Assembly: GCA_003599455.1 (NCBI GenBank)
Contig: QZKF01000055.1
Coordinates: 39,312 to 103,311 of the forward strand
Direction of reading: 5' to 3'
From: Comamonadaceae bacterium
GTDB taxonomy: Bacteria > Pseudomonadota > Gammaproteobacteria > Burkholderiales > Burkholderiaceae_C
DNA: 64,000 nucleotides
Below, one piece after another: positions 7,706 through 16,834 of the stretch. Position numbers and translations under genes: made by a program. Under the pieces are notes generated by a model that worked only from the letters and a program-made list of their open reading frames with translations, ran no database searches and was not told where the DNA came from. The stretch's first letter is position 1; each line of letters starts with the position of its first letter.

Positions 7706-8101
7706 TCACGCCTTGTCGGCATCGGCTGCCGGCGCAGCATCTTCTGCACGATCAACCAGCTCGACCAGCGCCATGGGCGCGTTGTCGCCAACGCGGAAAC
7801 CCATCTTCAGGATGCGGGTGTAGCCACCGGGACGGGCCTTGAAGCGCGGGCCCAGTTCGTTGAACAGCTTCACAACCACATCGCGGTCGCGCAGGCGGTC
7901 AAACGCCAGGCGGCGGTTGGCCACGGTGGCTTCCTTGGCCAGGGTGATCATGGGTTCGACCACGCGGCGCAGCTCTTTGGCCTTGGGCACTGTGGTCTTG
8001 ATGACTTCGTGCGTGAGCAGCGAGTTCATCATGTTGCGCAGCATGGCGAGGCGGTGCTCGCTGGTGCGGTTGAGTTTGCGAAGTCCGTGTCCGTGACGCA
8101 T
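7706..8101 (-). CDS. rplQ: 50S ribosomal protein L17
   Basis: 131 residues beginning [20 protein letters not shown], the L17 signature; near the usual bacterial length. It binds 23S rRNA in the large subunit. The acidic C-terminal tail ([12 protein letters not shown]) is typical of proteobacterial variability. Last protein gene of the alpha operon, 86 bp after rpoA and 17 bp before tRNA-fMet. Confidence 0.98.
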   Translation of the reverse strand: MRHGHGLRKLNRTSEHRLAMLRNMMNSLLTHEVIKTTVPKAKELRRVVEPMITLAKEATVANRRLAFDRLRDRDVVVKLFNELGPRFKARPGGYTRILKMGFRVGDNAPMALVELVDRAEDAAPAADADKA

Positions 8102-8187
8102 TTTTTCATCCTTTCAGTGTTTTGCCCCCAGCCGTATCAGGTACTGGGAGTTCGTCCGGGTCTGGCCCCCTGGCCAGACGCTGCGGT

Positions 8188-9174
8188 TCAGTGCTTGTCC
8201 AGGCCGGCGGGCGGCCAGTTTTCAAGCTTCATGCCCAAGGTCAGGCCGCGCGATGCGAGCACTTCCTTGATTTCGTTGAGCGACTTGCGACCCAGGTTGG
8301 GGGTCTTGAGCAGCTCGTTCTCGGTGCGCTGGATCAGGTCACCGATGTAGTAGATGTTCTCGGCCTTGAGGCAGTTGGCCGAGCGCACAGTGAGTTCAAG
8401 CTCGTCCACGGGGCGCAGCAGGATCGGATCGAACTGCTGCGAGCTGCGCTGGGCCGGCGCGTCGAACGCGGAGAGTTCCACGCCTTCGAGTTGCGCGAAC
8501 ACGGCGAGTTGCTCGACCAGGATCTTGGCCGATGCACGAACCGCTTCTTCCGGACCGATGGAGCCGTTGGTCTCGATCTCGAGCACCAGCTTGTCCAGGT
8601 CGGTGCGCTGTTCGACACGGGCGCTTTCGACCGTGTAGCTCACGCGCTTGACGGGAGAAAACGAGGCGTCGAGCACGATGCGCCCGATGGAACGGGTCTG
8701 GTCGTCGTTGCGGCGCAGGCTGCCCGGCACGTAGCCGCGACCCTTCTCCACCTTGATCTGCATGTCCAGCTTGGCGCCAGCGGACAGCGTGGCAATCACG
8801 TGGCCCGGGTTGACGATCTCGACGTCATGCGGAGTCTGGATGTCGGCCGCGGTCACGAGGCCCTCGCCGTCCTTGCGCAGGCTCAGCGTGACTTCGTCGC
8901 GGTTGTGCAGCTTGAACACCACGCCCTTGAGGTTCAGGAGCATGTTGACGACGTCTTCCTGCACGCCGTCGATGGAGGAGTACTCGTGCACGACGCCGGC
9001 AATGGTGACTTCCGTCGGCGCGTGGCCGGTCATGGACGACAGCAGAACCCGGCGCAAGGCGTTGCCCAAGGTGTGGCCGTAACCACGCTCGAACGGCTCA
9101 AGCGTGACTTTGGCGCGGTTGGTCGAGACTTGCTCGACGTTGATGGTTTTGGGCTTCAGCAGATTGTTCAGCAT
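8188..9174 (-). CDS. rpoA: DNA-directed RNA polymerase alpha subunit
   Basis: 328 residues, close to the E. coli length of 329. The N-terminal dimerisation domain contains [23 protein letters not shown]; the C-terminal domain (from about residue 250) has [22 protein letters not shown] and the helix-hairpin-helix [16 protein letters not shown] that contacts UP elements and activators. Located between rpsD and rplQ in the canonical alpha-operon order; 94 bp separate it from rpsD. Confidence 0.99.
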   Translation of the reverse strand: MLNNLLKPKTINVEQVSTNRAKVTLEPFERGYGHTLGNALRRVLLSSMTGHAPTEVTIAGVVHEYSSIDGVQEDVVNMLLNLKGVVFKLHNRDEVTLSLRKDGEGLVTAADIQTPHDVEIVNPGHVIATLSAGAKLDMQIKVEKGRGYVPGSLRRNDDQTRSIGRIVLDASFSPVKRVSYTVESARVEQRTDLDKLVLEIETNGSIGPEEAVRASAKILVEQLAVFAQLEGVELSAFDAPAQRSSQQFDPILLRPVDELELTVRSANCLKAENIYYIGDLIQRTENELLKTPNLGRKSLNEIKEVLASRGLTLGMKLENWPPAGLDKH

Positions 9175-9268
9175 TCAAACTTCCTTCAGTACCCTCGGCT
9201 CGTTACACCGATAAGGCAGACGGAGCATGGCCCGGCCCACACCCCAGGGGTGCGCGCCGGGAACGAAA

Positions 9269-9892
9269 TTAACGGGAATACAGTTCGACGATCAGCGATT
9301 CGTTGATGTCGGAGCCGAACTCATCGCGGTCGGGCGACTTCTTGAACACGCCCTCGGCCTTGTCGGTCGACACGTCGACCCAAGCGGGGAAACCGATCTG
9401 CTTGGCGAGCTCGAGCGCTTCAATGACGCGACCCTGCTTCTTCGACTTCTCGCGCACGGCGATCACGTCGCCGGCCTTCACGGAGTACGAAGGGATGTTG
9501 ACCGACTTGCCATTGACCGTGATCGCCTTGTGCGACACGATCTGACGCGCTTCGGCGCGGGTCGACGCAAAGCCCATGCGGAACACCACGTTGTCCAGAC
9601 GCGCTTCCAGCAGGAACAGCAGGTTGGCACCGGTGTTGCCGCGGCGGCGGTCGGCCTCGGCGAAGTAGCGGCGGAACTGGCGCTCCAGCACGCCATAGGT
9701 GCGCTTGACCTTCTGCTTCTCGCGCAGCTGCACGCCGAAATCGGAGGTGCGCTGGCCCGAGGTGCGGCCGTGCTGGCCGGGCTTGGAGTCGAACTTGGCC
9801 TTGTCGCTGATGGAGCGGCGGGCGCTCTTGAGCAACAGGTCGGAGCCTTCACGGCGGGAGAGTTTGGCCTTGGGGCCGAGGTAACGTGCCAC
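9269..9892 (-). CDS. rpsD: 30S ribosomal protein S4
   Basis: 207 residues starting [19 protein letters not shown], with the S4 RNA-binding domain ([24 protein letters not shown]) at about 97-125. S4 nucleates 16S rRNA folding and in E. coli represses the alpha operon. Here a 150-bp gap with an intrinsic terminator and two further hairpins lies between it and rpsK, so rpsD-rpoA-rplQ may be differentially expressed from rpsM-rpsK. Confidence 0.98.
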   Translation of the reverse strand: MARYLGPKAKLSRREGSDLLLKSARRSISDKAKFDSKPGQHGRTSGQRTSDFGVQLREKQKVKRTYGVLERQFRRYFAEADRRRGNTGANLLFLLEARLDNVVFRMGFASTRAEARQIVSHKAITVNGKSVNIPSYSVKAGDVIAVREKSKKQGRVIEALELAKQIGFPAWVDVSTDKAEGVFKKSPDRDEFGSDINESLIVELYSR

Positions 9893-9913
9893 TTTGGTTT
9901 CCTTGTATCACTG

Positions 9914-9956
9914 CCGCAACCTGTTGTTGCGGGAGCCACCTCTCGTTGAGGGTGGC
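9914..9956 (-). promoter_or_regulatory. Two hairpins in the rpsD leader
   Basis: Two inverted repeats just upstream of rpsD: CCGCAAC (9914-9920) with GTTGCGG (9926-9932), and GCCACC (9935-9940) with GGTGGC (9951-9956). Together with the terminator at 9969-9998 they make a structured leader that could serve as an attenuator or protein-binding RNA. The role is inferred from position only. Confidence 0.45.
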
Positions 9957-9968
9957 GGTGGGCTTAGC

Positions 9969-9998
9969 AAAAATGCCACCGCAGGCGACTGCGGTGGC
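9969..9998 (-). terminator. Intrinsic terminator between rpsK and rpsD
   Basis: On the minus strand GCCACCGCA (9998-9990), loop GTCGCC, TGCGGTGGC (9983-9975), then ATTTTT. A 9-bp GC-rich stem followed by a T-run is a full intrinsic terminator, placed inside the operon 45 bp after the rpsK stop. It probably reduces rather than stops read-through into rpsD-rpoA-rplQ. Confidence 0.8.
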
Positions 9999-10042
9999 GC
10001 TCGAAGAAAAGCTTTCGATTGTACCGCGTGAGCGGCAGCGCA

Positions 10043-10447
10043 TCAGATGCGGCGGCGCTTCTGCGGGCGGCAGCCGTTGTGCGGCACCGGCGTCACGTCG
10101 GAAATCGAGTTGATGCGGATGCCGAGGGCACCCAGCGCGCGCACCGAAGACTCGCGGCCAGGACCGGGGCCCTTGATCTCGACGTCCAGGTTCTTGATGC
10201 CCTGTTCAATGGCGGCGCGGCCGGCCACTTCCGATGCCACCTGGGCAGCGAACGGCGTGGACTTGCGCGAGCCCTTGAAACCCTGGCCACCCGACGAAGC
10301 CCAGGACAAGGCGTTGCCCTGGCGGTCGGTGATCGTGATGATGGTGTTGTTGAACGAGGCGTGCACGTGCGCAATGCCGTCGGCAACGTTCTTGCGGACT
10401 TTCTTGCGAACGCGGGCGGACGCGCTGGTGGAGGGAGACTTGGCCAT
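10043..10447 (-). CDS. rpsK: 30S ribosomal protein S11
   Basis: 134 residues. The core has [21 protein letters not shown] and [13 protein letters not shown], and the tail is the conserved [15 protein letters not shown], all S11 hallmarks. It forms part of the 30S platform. It begins 18 bp after the rpsM stop codon, and a terminator follows its own stop. Confidence 0.98.
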   Translation of the reverse strand: MAKSPSTSASARVRKKVRKNVADGIAHVHASFNNTIITITDRQGNALSWASSGGQGFKGSRKSTPFAAQVASEVAGRAAIEQGIKNLDVEIKGPGPGRESSVRALGALGIRINSISDVTPVPHNGCRPQKRRRI

Positions 10448-10465
10448 GAGGGTCCTTCTAACCGA

Positions 10466-10831
10466 TTATTTTTTCAGCGACTGGGCAGCCTTGCGGGGAC
10501 CCTTGCGCGTGCGGGCGTTGGTCTTGGTGCGCTGACCACGCAGCGGCAGACCACGGCGGTGGCGGAAGCCACGGTAGCAACCAATGTCCATCAAACGCTT
10601 GATGTTCATGGTCGTTTCACGGCGCAGGTCACCCTCGATCGTGAAAGTGCCGACCTGGTCGCGAACTTTTTCAAGTTCCGCGTCGCTCAGGTCCTTGATC
10701 TTCTTGGTGTAGTCGATACCACAGGCTTCGCAGATCTTGCGAGCGCGGGTGCGGCCAATGCCGAAGATTGCCGTCAAGCCGATTTCGGCGTGCTTGTGCG
10801 GCGGAATGTTGATGCCTGCAATACGAGCCAT
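10466..10831 (-). CDS. rpsM: 30S ribosomal protein S13
   Basis: 121 residues beginning [20 protein letters not shown], with [17 protein letters not shown] (helix-hairpin-helix) and the basic tail [20 protein letters not shown]13 sits in the 30S head and contacts P-site tRNA and S19. First gene of the alpha set; rpmJ lies 19 bp upstream. Confidence 0.98.
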   Translation of the reverse strand: MARIAGINIPPHKHAEIGLTAIFGIGRTRARKICEACGIDYTKKIKDLSDAELEKVRDQVGTFTIEGDLRRETTMNIKRLMDIGCYRGFRHRRGLPLRGQRTKTNARTRKGPRKAAQSLKK

Positions 10832-10850
10832 GTTGGGTCCTCTAACCTAA

Positions 10851-10964
10851 TCAGCCTTGACGCTGTTTGTGACGCGGGTCGGTGCAGATGACGCGCACCA
10901 CACCATGCCGCTTGATGATCTTACAGTTGCGGCACATTTTCTTGACCGAAGCCGAAACTCTCAT
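10851..10964 (-). CDS. rpmJ: 50S ribosomal protein L36
   Basis: A 37-residue protein, [20 protein letters not shown] and onward to [10 protein letters not shown]. Cys11, Cys14, Cys27 and His32 form the zinc site of the C-plus type. Length is near that of bacterial L36. Located between infA and rpsM, as in other betaproteobacteria. Confidence 0.97.
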   Translation of the reverse strand: MRVSASVKKMCRNCKIIKRHGVVRVICTDPRHKQRQG

Positions 10965-11007
10965 AGTCTTCTCCTAGATATTCCAAAAACATTCAACAAC
11001 TGACCAC

Positions 11008-11226
11008 TCACTTCGAGCGGAACACGATCCGCGCTCGGGTGAGGTCGTAGGGCGTGAGCTCTACCTTGACCTTGTCCCCCGGCAGGATCCGGATGTAGTG
11101 CATCCGCATCTTGCCGCTGATATGCCCCAACACCACATGACCGTTTTCGAGCTTGACCCTGAAGGTCGCGTTGGGGAGGTTTTCAACCACCTCGCCCTGC
11201 ATCTCGATCACATCGTCCTTGGCCAT
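11008..11226 (-). CDS. infA: Translation initiation factor IF-1
   Basis: 72 residues, [20 protein letters not shown] and onward to [13 protein letters not shown]: a single OB-fold S1-like domain. IF-1 blocks the A site during 30S initiation. The start at 11226 gives the standard N-terminus; an ATG two codons upstream (11232) is less likely. It lies 9 bp from secY. Betaproteobacteria often carry a second infA elsewhere, not seen here. Confidence 0.97.
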   Translation of the reverse strand: MAKDDVIEMQGEVVENLPNATFRVKLENGHVVLGHISGKMRMHYIRILPGDKVKVELTPYDLTRARIVFRSK

Positions 11227-11235
11227 GAGCAACGT

Positions 11236-12549
11236 TCAAGGGGAGGTTTTGAAATTGGCCTTCTTCAGCAGCGACTCATATTGCTGCGACATCATGTAAT
11301 TCTGGACCTGGGCCATGAAGTCCATGGTGACCACAACAATGATCAACAGGGAGGTGCCGCCGAAATAGAACGGCACGTTGTACTTCAGGATCAGGAACTC
11401 GGGCAGCAGACACACGGCGGTGATGTACACAGCGCCGGCCAGTGTCAGCCTCAGCAAGATCTTGTCGATGTAGCGGGCGGTCTGGTCACCCGGGCGAATG
11501 CCTGGAATGAACGCACCGCTCTTCTTCAGGTTGTCGGCCGTCTCGCGGCTGTTGAACACCAGCGCGGTGTAGAAGAAGCAGAAGAAGATGATGGCGGCCG
11601 CATACAACGCCACGTAGATCGGCTGCCCGGGCGACAGGGCGGACGCAATGTCGCGCAGCCAGCGGGTGGAGTCACCCGTGCTCACCCAGCTCACCACCGT
11701 GGTGGGCAGCAGGATGATGGACGACGCGAAGATGGGCGGAATCACGCCGGCCATGTTCAGCTTGAGCGGCAGGTGCGACGACTGACCGCCATACACCTTG
11801 TTGCCCACCTGACGGCGCGCGTAGTTCACCAGGATCTTGCGCTGACCGCGCTCGACGAACACCACGAAGTAGGTCACCAGGACCACCAGCGCGATGATGA
11901 AGATCGACACCAGGATGTTCATGGCACCGGTGCGCACCAGCTCAAGCAGGCCACCGATGGCGCTTGGCAGACCCGCGGCGATGCCGGCAAAGATCAGGAT
12001 CGAGATGCCGTTGCCCAGACCGCGCTCGGTGATCTGCTCACCCAGCCACATGAGGAACATCGTGCCCGCCACCAGGCTCACCACGGCCGTCAGGCGAAAA
12101 CCCATGCCGGGATCGATCACCAGACCGGCCGAACCTTCCAGGGCCAGGGCGATGCCCATGGACTGGAAAATGGCCAGGGCCAAGGTACCGTAGCGCGTGT
12201 ACTGCGTGATCTTGCGGCGGCCGGCTTCGCCCTCTTTCTTCAGCTGCTCGAACGTGGGCACCACGTAGGTCATGAGCTGCATGATGATCGAGGCCGAGAT
12301 GTACGGCATGATGCCCAACGCGAACACGGTGAAGCGCGACAAGGCGCCACCCGAGAACATGTTGAACAGGCTCAGGATGCCGCCCTGTTGTCCCTGGAAC
12401 AATTGCTCCAGCTGCGCGGGGTCGATACCAGGCACGGGGATGTGCGCCCCGATGCGGTAGACCACCAGCGCCAACAACAGGAACACCAGCCGGCGACGCA
12501 GGTCGCCGAACTTTCCGGTTTTGGCCAGGGACGTGGATCCAGTTGCCAC
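11236..12549 (-). CDS. secY: Protein translocase subunit SecY
   Basis: 437 residues with ten predicted membrane spans. Recognisable are the N-terminal [28 protein letters not shown], the ring/plug region [16 protein letters not shown], and the cytoplasmic loop [22 protein letters not shown]. SecY forms the Sec channel with SecE and SecG and couples to SecA and ribosomes. Placed after rplO as in the usual spc operon. Confidence 0.99.
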   Translation of the reverse strand: MATGSTSLAKTGKFGDLRRRLVFLLLALVVYRIGAHIPVPGIDPAQLEQLFQGQQGGILSLFNMFSGGALSRFTVFALGIMPYISASIIMQLMTYVVPTFEQLKKEGEAGRRKITQYTRYGTLALAIFQSMGIALALEGSAGLVIDPGMGFRLTAVVSLVAGTMFLMWLGEQITERGLGNGISILIFAGIAAGLPSAIGGLLELVRTGAMNILVSIFIIALVVLVTYFVVFVERGQRKILVNYARRQVGNKVYGGQSSHLPLKLNMAGVIPPIFASSIILLPTTVVSWVSTGDSTRWLRDIASALSPGQPIYVALYAAAIIFFCFFYTALVFNSRETADNLKKSGAFIPGIRPGDQTARYIDKILLRLTLAGAVYITAVCLLPEFLILKYNVPFYFGGTSLLIIVVVTMDFMAQVQNYMMSQQYESLLKKANFKTSP

Positions 12550-12572
12550 AGGAATTTTCCGTTCGGTTCCGC

Positions 12573-13007
12573 TTATGCCGCCAACGAGCCGCCAGCGGCC
12601 TCGATGGCTTGCTTGGCGCCAGCAGTGGCGGTGATGTCCTTGAGGGACACGGCACGCGTGATCTCACCGGTCTTGATGACCTTGACGCGCTTGGCCAGGT
12701 GGGGCACCAGACCGGCCTGCTTGAGCACCAGCATGTCGACGTCGGTGACCGTCAGCGCATTGAGGTCGCTGAGCGTGACTTCGGCGTTGAACTGCAGCTG
12801 CGCCGACTTGAAGCCGCGCTTGGGCAGACGGCGCTGCAGAGGCATCTGACCGCCTTCGAAGCCGACCTTGTGGTAGCCGCCCGAACGGGACTTCTGACCC
12901 TTGTGGCCACGGCCCGCGGTCTTGCCCAGGCCCGAACCGATGCCACGGCCGACACGGCGCTTGGCATGCTTGGAGCCTTCAGAAGGCTTGATGGTATTGA
13001 GTTGCAT
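12573..13007 (-). CDS. rplO: 50S ribosomal protein L15
   Basis: 144 residues. N-terminal [30 protein letters not shown] with [13 protein letters not shown] is diagnostic of L15, an unstructured basic arm that penetrates the 50S core; the C-terminal globular part ends with EAAGGSLAA. It is 15 bp after rpmD and 23 bp before secY. Confidence 0.98.
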   Translation of the reverse strand: MQLNTIKPSEGSKHAKRRVGRGIGSGLGKTAGRGHKGQKSRSGGYHKVGFEGGQMPLQRRLPKRGFKSAQLQFNAEVTLSDLNALTVTDVDMLVLKQAGLVPHLAKRVKVIKTGEITRAVSLKDITATAGAKQAIEAAGGSLAA

Positions 13008-13022
13008 GTCCGGTGACTCCGA

Positions 13023-13205
13023 TCAGAGTACTTTGACCAGGTAGCTGATCTTGTTGATCATGCCGCGCACGGCAGGCGTGTCCTGCAGCTCGCTGGTGCT
13101 GTTGAGCTTGCGCAGACCCAGGCCGCGCACGGTGTCGCGGTGGGATTGCTTGGTTCCAATGGGGCTGCGCACCAGTTGGACCTTGACGGTGTTTTGAGTG
13201 GTCAT
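13023..13205 (-). CDS. rpmD: 50S ribosomal protein L30
   Basis: 60 residues starting [20 protein letters not shown] and containing [15 protein letters not shown] and [13 protein letters not shown], the L30 ferredoxin-like fold. Typical bacterial length of about 60. The start at 13205 fits homologs better than the upstream ATG. It lies between rpsE and rplO. Confidence 0.97.
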   Translation of the reverse strand: MTTQNTVKVQLVRSPIGTKQSHRDTVRGLGLRKLNSTSELQDTPAVRGMINKISYLVKVL

Positions 13206-13216
13206 GATCGCTCCAA

Positions 13217-13735
13217 TCAACCCAGGATGTCTTCGACCGACTTGCCACGCTTGGCCGCCACGTCGGAAGGGGTTGTCGAATTCTTCAGTGCGTCCAGGGT
13301 GGCGCGCACCAGGTTGTAGGGATTGCTCGAACCATGGCTCTTGGCCACGACATCGGTGATGCCCAGCACTTCGAAGACCGCGCGCATCGGGCCGCCAGCG
13401 ATGATGCCGGTACCCTTGGAAGCGGGCAGCATCATGACGTTGGAGGCGCCGTGCTCGCCGTGCACGCTGTGGTGCAGCGAACCGTTCTTGAGCGACACCT
13501 TGATCATGTTGCGGCGGGCCTGCTCCATGGCCTTCTGCACGGCCACCGGCACTTCGCGGGCCTTGCCCTTGCCCATGCCGACGCGACCATCGCCATCACC
13601 GACCACGGTCAGCGCTGCGAAGCCGAGAATGCGACCGCCCTTGACCACCTTGGTCACGCGGTTGATCGCGATCATCTTCTCGCGCAGACCGTCTTCGTTC
13701 GCTTCGTTCTTGATGTTTGCCGTAAATTTAGCCAT
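13217..13735 (-). CDS. rpsE: 30S ribosomal protein S5
   Basis: 172 residues. The S5 RNA-binding segment [20 protein letters not shown] and the [18 protein letters not shown] loop are visible, followed by the C-terminal [19 protein letters not shown] region. S5 supports translational fidelity and mRNA unwinding at the entry channel. Between rplR and rpmD. Confidence 0.98.
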   Translation of the reverse strand: MAKFTANIKNEANEDGLREKMIAINRVTKVVKGGRILGFAALTVVGDGDGRVGMGKGKAREVPVAVQKAMEQARRNMIKVSLKNGSLHHSVHGEHGASNVMMLPASKGTGIIAGGPMRAVFEVLGITDVVAKSHGSSNPYNLVRATLDALKNSTTPSDVAAKRGKSVEDILG

Positions 13736-13753
13736 TTTGTGTATTCCGTTTGA

Positions 13754-14119
13754 TCAGAACTGCAGACCGGCTTCGCGGGCCGCGTCTGCCAGGGCTTTCA
13801 CCCGGCCGTGGTAAGCAAAACCAGAACGGTCAAACGCCACTTTTTCAATGCCGGCGGCCTTCGCCTTTTCGGCGATGCGCTTGCCGACCAGGGCAGCGGC
13901 AGCGGTGTTGCCACCCTTGCCGGCACCACCGATCTGGGCGCGCACTTCGGCTTCGGCCGTCGAGGCAGCGGCCAGCACACGGCTGCCGTCGTCGGAGATG
14001 ACGCTGGCGTAGATGTGCAGGTTGGTGCGATTCACGCTCAGGCGCACGGCGCCTTGCTGCGCGATGCGGATGCGCGTCTGGCGGGCGCGGCGGAGACGTT
14101 GCTCTTTTTTGGTCAACAT
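13754..14119 (-). CDS. rplR: 50S ribosomal protein L18
   Basis: 121 residues starting [20 protein letters not shown], with [20 protein letters not shown] and the C-terminal [25 protein letters not shown]18 binds 5S rRNA with L5 and L25. The length and ends match bacterial L18. Confidence 0.98.
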   Translation of the reverse strand: MLTKKEQRLRRARQTRIRIAQQGAVRLSVNRTNLHIYASVISDDGSRVLAAASTAEAEVRAQIGGAGKGGNTAAAALVGKRIAEKAKAAGIEKVAFDRSGFAYHGRVKALADAAREAGLQF

Positions 14120-14130
14120 GATCCTGATCC

Positions 14131-14664
14131 TTATTTCTTCTTGGTTTCCTTGATCACGACCTTTTCATCCGCATAACGGATGCCCTTGCCCTTGTAGGGC
14201 TCGGGGGGGCGAACGGCTCGCACCTCGGAAGCAATCTGGCCCACGCGCTGGCGGTCGGAACCCTTGATCAGGATTTCGGTCGGCGTCGGGGTTTCCACCT
14301 TGATGCCGGCAGGCATGTCCATCACCACGGGGTGGGAGTAGCCGACCGTCAGGTTGAGCTTGCTGCCTTGCGCCTGGGCCTTGTAGCCCACACCCAGCAG
14401 CGTGAGCTTCTTCTCGAAGCCCTTGCTCACACCATTGACCATGTTGTTGACCAGCTGGCGCATGGTGCCCGACATGGCATTGGCTTCGCGCGACTCGTTC
14501 ACAGGAACGAAGGTCAGCGCGCCAGCCTTGCTTTCAACCTTGACCAACGCGTTCTGCGTCAGCGCCAGGGCACCCAGGGTGCCCTTGACATTGATCTGGT
14601 TGTCCTTGACGGCGACTTCCACCCCGGCGGGGATGGTGACCGGCAGTTTTCCAATACGTGACAT
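14131..14664 (-). CDS. rplF: 50S ribosomal protein L6
   Basis: 177 residues starting [20 protein letters not shown]. Two tandem L6 domains; the second carries [14 protein letters not shown] and the C-terminal [20 protein letters not shown]6 lies near the sarcin-ricin loop and factor-binding site. The start at 14664 has AGGAG upstream and gives the standard N-terminus. Confidence 0.98.
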   Translation of the reverse strand: MSRIGKLPVTIPAGVEVAVKDNQINVKGTLGALALTQNALVKVESKAGALTFVPVNESREANAMSGTMRQLVNNMVNGVSKGFEKKLTLLGVGYKAQAQGSKLNLTVGYSHPVVMDMPAGIKVETPTPTEILIKGSDRQRVGQIASEVRAVRPPEPYKGKGIRYADEKVVIKETKKK

Positions 14665-14686
14665 CAGTTTCTCCTCAATGCCCGCA

Positions 14687-15082
14687 TCAGGCGACGTAAC
14701 ACAGGACTTCACCACCGACACCGGTGGCGCGCGCCTTGCGGTCGGTCATCACGCCCTGGGGCGTGGTGACGATGGCCACACCCAGACCGTTCTGGACCTG
14801 GGGGATGGCATTGCGGCCACGGTAGACGCGCAGGCCGGGCCGGCTCACGCGTTCGATGCGCTCGATCACGGGGCGGCCGGCGTAGTACTTGAGAGCGATC
14901 TCAAGTTCGTTCTTGCCGTCGGCGCTCTTGACCTGGAACCCATCGATGTAGCCCTCGTCCTTCAGGACTTGGGCAATCGCGGCCTTGACCTTGGAAGCCG
15001 GCATCGTCACGCTGGCCTTCTCGACCATCTGTGCGTTGCGGATGCGGGTCAACATGTCGGCAATAGGATCACTCATGCTCAT
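14687..15082 (-). CDS. rpsH: 30S ribosomal protein S8
   Basis: 131 residues starting [18 protein letters not shown]. The C-terminal [20 protein letters not shown] and GGEVLCYVA are S8 signatures. S8 binds helix 21 of 16S rRNA and in E. coli is the spc-operon translational repressor acting at rplE; a similar role here is inference. AGGAG precedes the first ATG by ten bases. Confidence 0.98.
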   Translation of the reverse strand: MSMSDPIADMLTRIRNAQMVEKASVTMPASKVKAAIAQVLKDEGYIDGFQVKSADGKNELEIALKYYAGRPVIERIERVSRPGLRVYRGRNAIPQVQNGLGVAIVTTPQGVMTDRKARATGVGGEVLCYVA

Positions 15083-15100
15083 TTGTGGTTCTCCTAGTGC

Positions 15101-15406
15101 TTACCAGCTGGCTTTGGTGATGCCGGGGATTTCACCGGCAAACGCCATTTCGCGGACCTTGGCGCGAGCCAAGCCGAAGTGGGCGAAGGTGCCGCGCGGA
15201 CGACCGGTGATCTCGCAGCGGTTGCGCTGACGGGTCGGGTTCGAATTGCGGGGCAGCTTTTGCAGACCCAGGCGGGCCGCATCGCGCTCTTCATCGCTCT
15301 TCTTGGCGTCGTTGGCGACCGCCTTGAACTCGTTGTATTTCTTGGCGAACTTGGCCGCGAGTTTTTCGCGCTTGAGTTCACGTTGGAGTAGTGCTTGTTT
15401 AGCCAC
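15101..15406 (-). CDS. rpsN: 30S ribosomal protein S14 (zinc-free long form)
   Basis: 101 residues with a GTG start at 15406 behind GAGGTGG; reads [20 protein letters not shown] and ends ITKASW. It has the long form of S14 without CxxC pairs ([20 protein letters not shown]), so it does not bind zinc. Between rplE and rpsH. Confidence 0.97.
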   Translation of the reverse strand: MAKQALLQRELKREKLAAKFAKKYNEFKAVANDAKKSDEERDAARLGLQKLPRNSNPTRQRNRCEITGRPRGTFAHFGLARAKVREMAFAGEIPGITKASW

Positions 15407-15414
15407 GCGCCACC

Positions 15415-15954
15415 TCAGTTCTTGAACGGGAAACGGAAACCGGCCAGAAGAGCCTTGCACTCTTCATCGTTCTTGGCGGTCGTCGTGATGCTGATGTTGA
15501 GACCGCGCAAGGCGTCAACCTTGTCGTACTCGATCTCAGGGAAGATGATCTGTTCCTTGACGCCGACGTTGTAGTTGCCACGGCCGTCAAACGAGCGGCC
15601 GGAGATACCACGGAAGTCGCGCACGCGGGGCAGCGCCACGGTGACGAAGCGGTCCAGGAATTCGTACATGCGGGCGCCGCGCAGGGTCACCATGCAGCCG
15701 ATGGCCTGCTGTTCGCGGATCTTGAAGCCCGCGATGGCCTTGCGGGCCTTGGTCACCACCGGCTTCTGGCCAGCGATCTTGGTCAGGTCGCCCACGGCGT
15801 TGTCCATCACCTTCTTGTCGGCAACGGCTTCGCTCACACCCATGTTCAGCGTGATCTTGGTGATGCGGGGCACCTCCATGATCGACTTGTAGCCGAACTT
15901 CTCGACCAGGCTGGGCGCGATGGTGTCGCGGAAAATGTCTTGCAAACGTGCCAT
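15415..15954 (-). CDS. rplE: 50S ribosomal protein L5
   Basis: 179 residues. The start [20 protein letters not shown] is chosen because AAGG lies about ten bases upstream; an ATG two codons earlier (15960) overlaps the rplX stop as ATGA. Conserved [15 protein letters not shown] and [18 protein letters not shown] segments identify L5, which binds 5S rRNA and contacts S13. Confidence 0.98.
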   Translation of the reverse strand: MARLQDIFRDTIAPSLVEKFGYKSIMEVPRITKITLNMGVSEAVADKKVMDNAVGDLTKIAGQKPVVTKARKAIAGFKIREQQAIGCMVTLRGARMYEFLDRFVTVALPRVRDFRGISGRSFDGRGNYNVGVKEQIIFPEIEYDKVDALRGLNISITTTAKNDEECKALLAGFRFPFKN

Positions 15955-15956
15955 GG

Positions 15957-16277
15957 TCATGCCACCTTGATTTCTTCGCCGCTGGACTTGAAGACGCGCA
16001 CTTTCTTGCCGTCAGCCAGGAGCTTGATGCCCACGCGATCTGCCTTGCCCGTGGCGCCATTGAAGATGGCGACGTTGGACTGGTGGATGGGCATGGTCTT
16101 TTCGATGATGCCGCCGGTGACGCCCTTCATGGGGTTCGGCTTGGCGTGCTTCTTGACGATGTTCACGCCTTCGACCACCAGCTTGCTGTCGTCGCTGCGC
16201 AGCACAACCTTGCCGCGCTTGCCCTTGTCGCGGCCGGCAATCACGATGACTTCATCGCCACTACGAATCTTGTTCAT
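15957..16277 (-). CDS. rplX: 50S ribosomal protein L24
   Basis: 106 residues beginning [20 protein letters not shown], a KOW motif, followed by [13 protein letters not shown] and a C-terminal basic part. L24 initiates 50S assembly. Nine bases separate it from rplN, and its stop overlaps the first possible rplE start. Confidence 0.98.
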   Translation of the reverse strand: MNKIRSGDEVIVIAGRDKGKRGKVVLRSDDSKLVVEGVNIVKKHAKPNPMKGVTGGIIEKTMPIHQSNVAIFNGATGKADRVGIKLLADGKKVRVFKSSGEEIKVA

Positions 16278-16286
16278 GATGATTCC

Positions 16287-16655
16287 TCAGAGAACCTCGG
16301 GTGCCAGCGACACGATCTTCATGAACTTCTCGGTGCGCAGTTCGCGCGTGACCGGTCCGAAGATGCGGGTGCCGATGGGCTCCAGCTTGGCGTTGAGCAA
16401 CACTGCTGCGTTGCCGTCGAATTTGATCAGGGCGCCGTCCTGGCGGCGGATGCCCTTGGCGGTGCGAACCACCACAGCGTTGTAAACCTCGCCTTTTTTG
16501 ACGCGGCCACGGGGCGCTGCTTCCTTGATGGTGACTTTGATGACGTCGCCCACGCTGGCGTAACGACGCTTGGAGCCGCCGAGCACCTTGATGCACATCA
16601 CGGACTTGGCGCCCGTGTTGTCAGCAACATCGAGTCGAGATTGCGTTTGAATCAT
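16287..16655 (-). CDS. rplN: 50S ribosomal protein L14
   Basis: 122 residues starting [20 protein letters not shown], with [20 protein letters not shown] and the ending [19 protein letters not shown] tail, the exact bacterial L14 length. First gene of the transcript in this window. No rpsQ or rpmC precedes it; instead a promoter and then the glpD 3' end. Confidence 0.98.
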   Translation of the reverse strand: MIQTQSRLDVADNTGAKSVMCIKVLGGSKRRYASVGDVIKVTIKEAAPRGRVKKGEVYNAVVVRTAKGIRRQDGALIKFDGNAAVLLNAKLEPIGTRIFGPVTRELRTEKFMKIVSLAPEVL

Positions 16656-16804
16656 TTGATTTAAGTCCCAACTTGAATCCCCCCAGCCACCACGGCCGGG
16701 AGTGATCAGTCTTGGGCCCGTCGTTGAAGGCGTGCCGGGCATTGCGCCTGGCTCACCCGCTTCGGTGGGCAGATAGCTCTCCGCCTTTTACAGCGAAGCC
16801 GCGA

Positions 16805-16834
16805 ATTATGGCATGAATGCAAACGCGCCGTCAA
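16805..16834 (-). promoter_or_regulatory. Predicted sigma-70 promoter of the spc-alpha operon
   Basis: On the minus strand TTGACG (16834-16829) and CATAAT (16810-16805) are separated by 18 nt, one mismatch each from the consensus -35 and -10. The -35 box overlaps the glpD stop codon. Transcription from here would give a leader of about 140 nt before rplN. This fits a split of the spc operon from the S10 operon. Confidence 0.7.
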
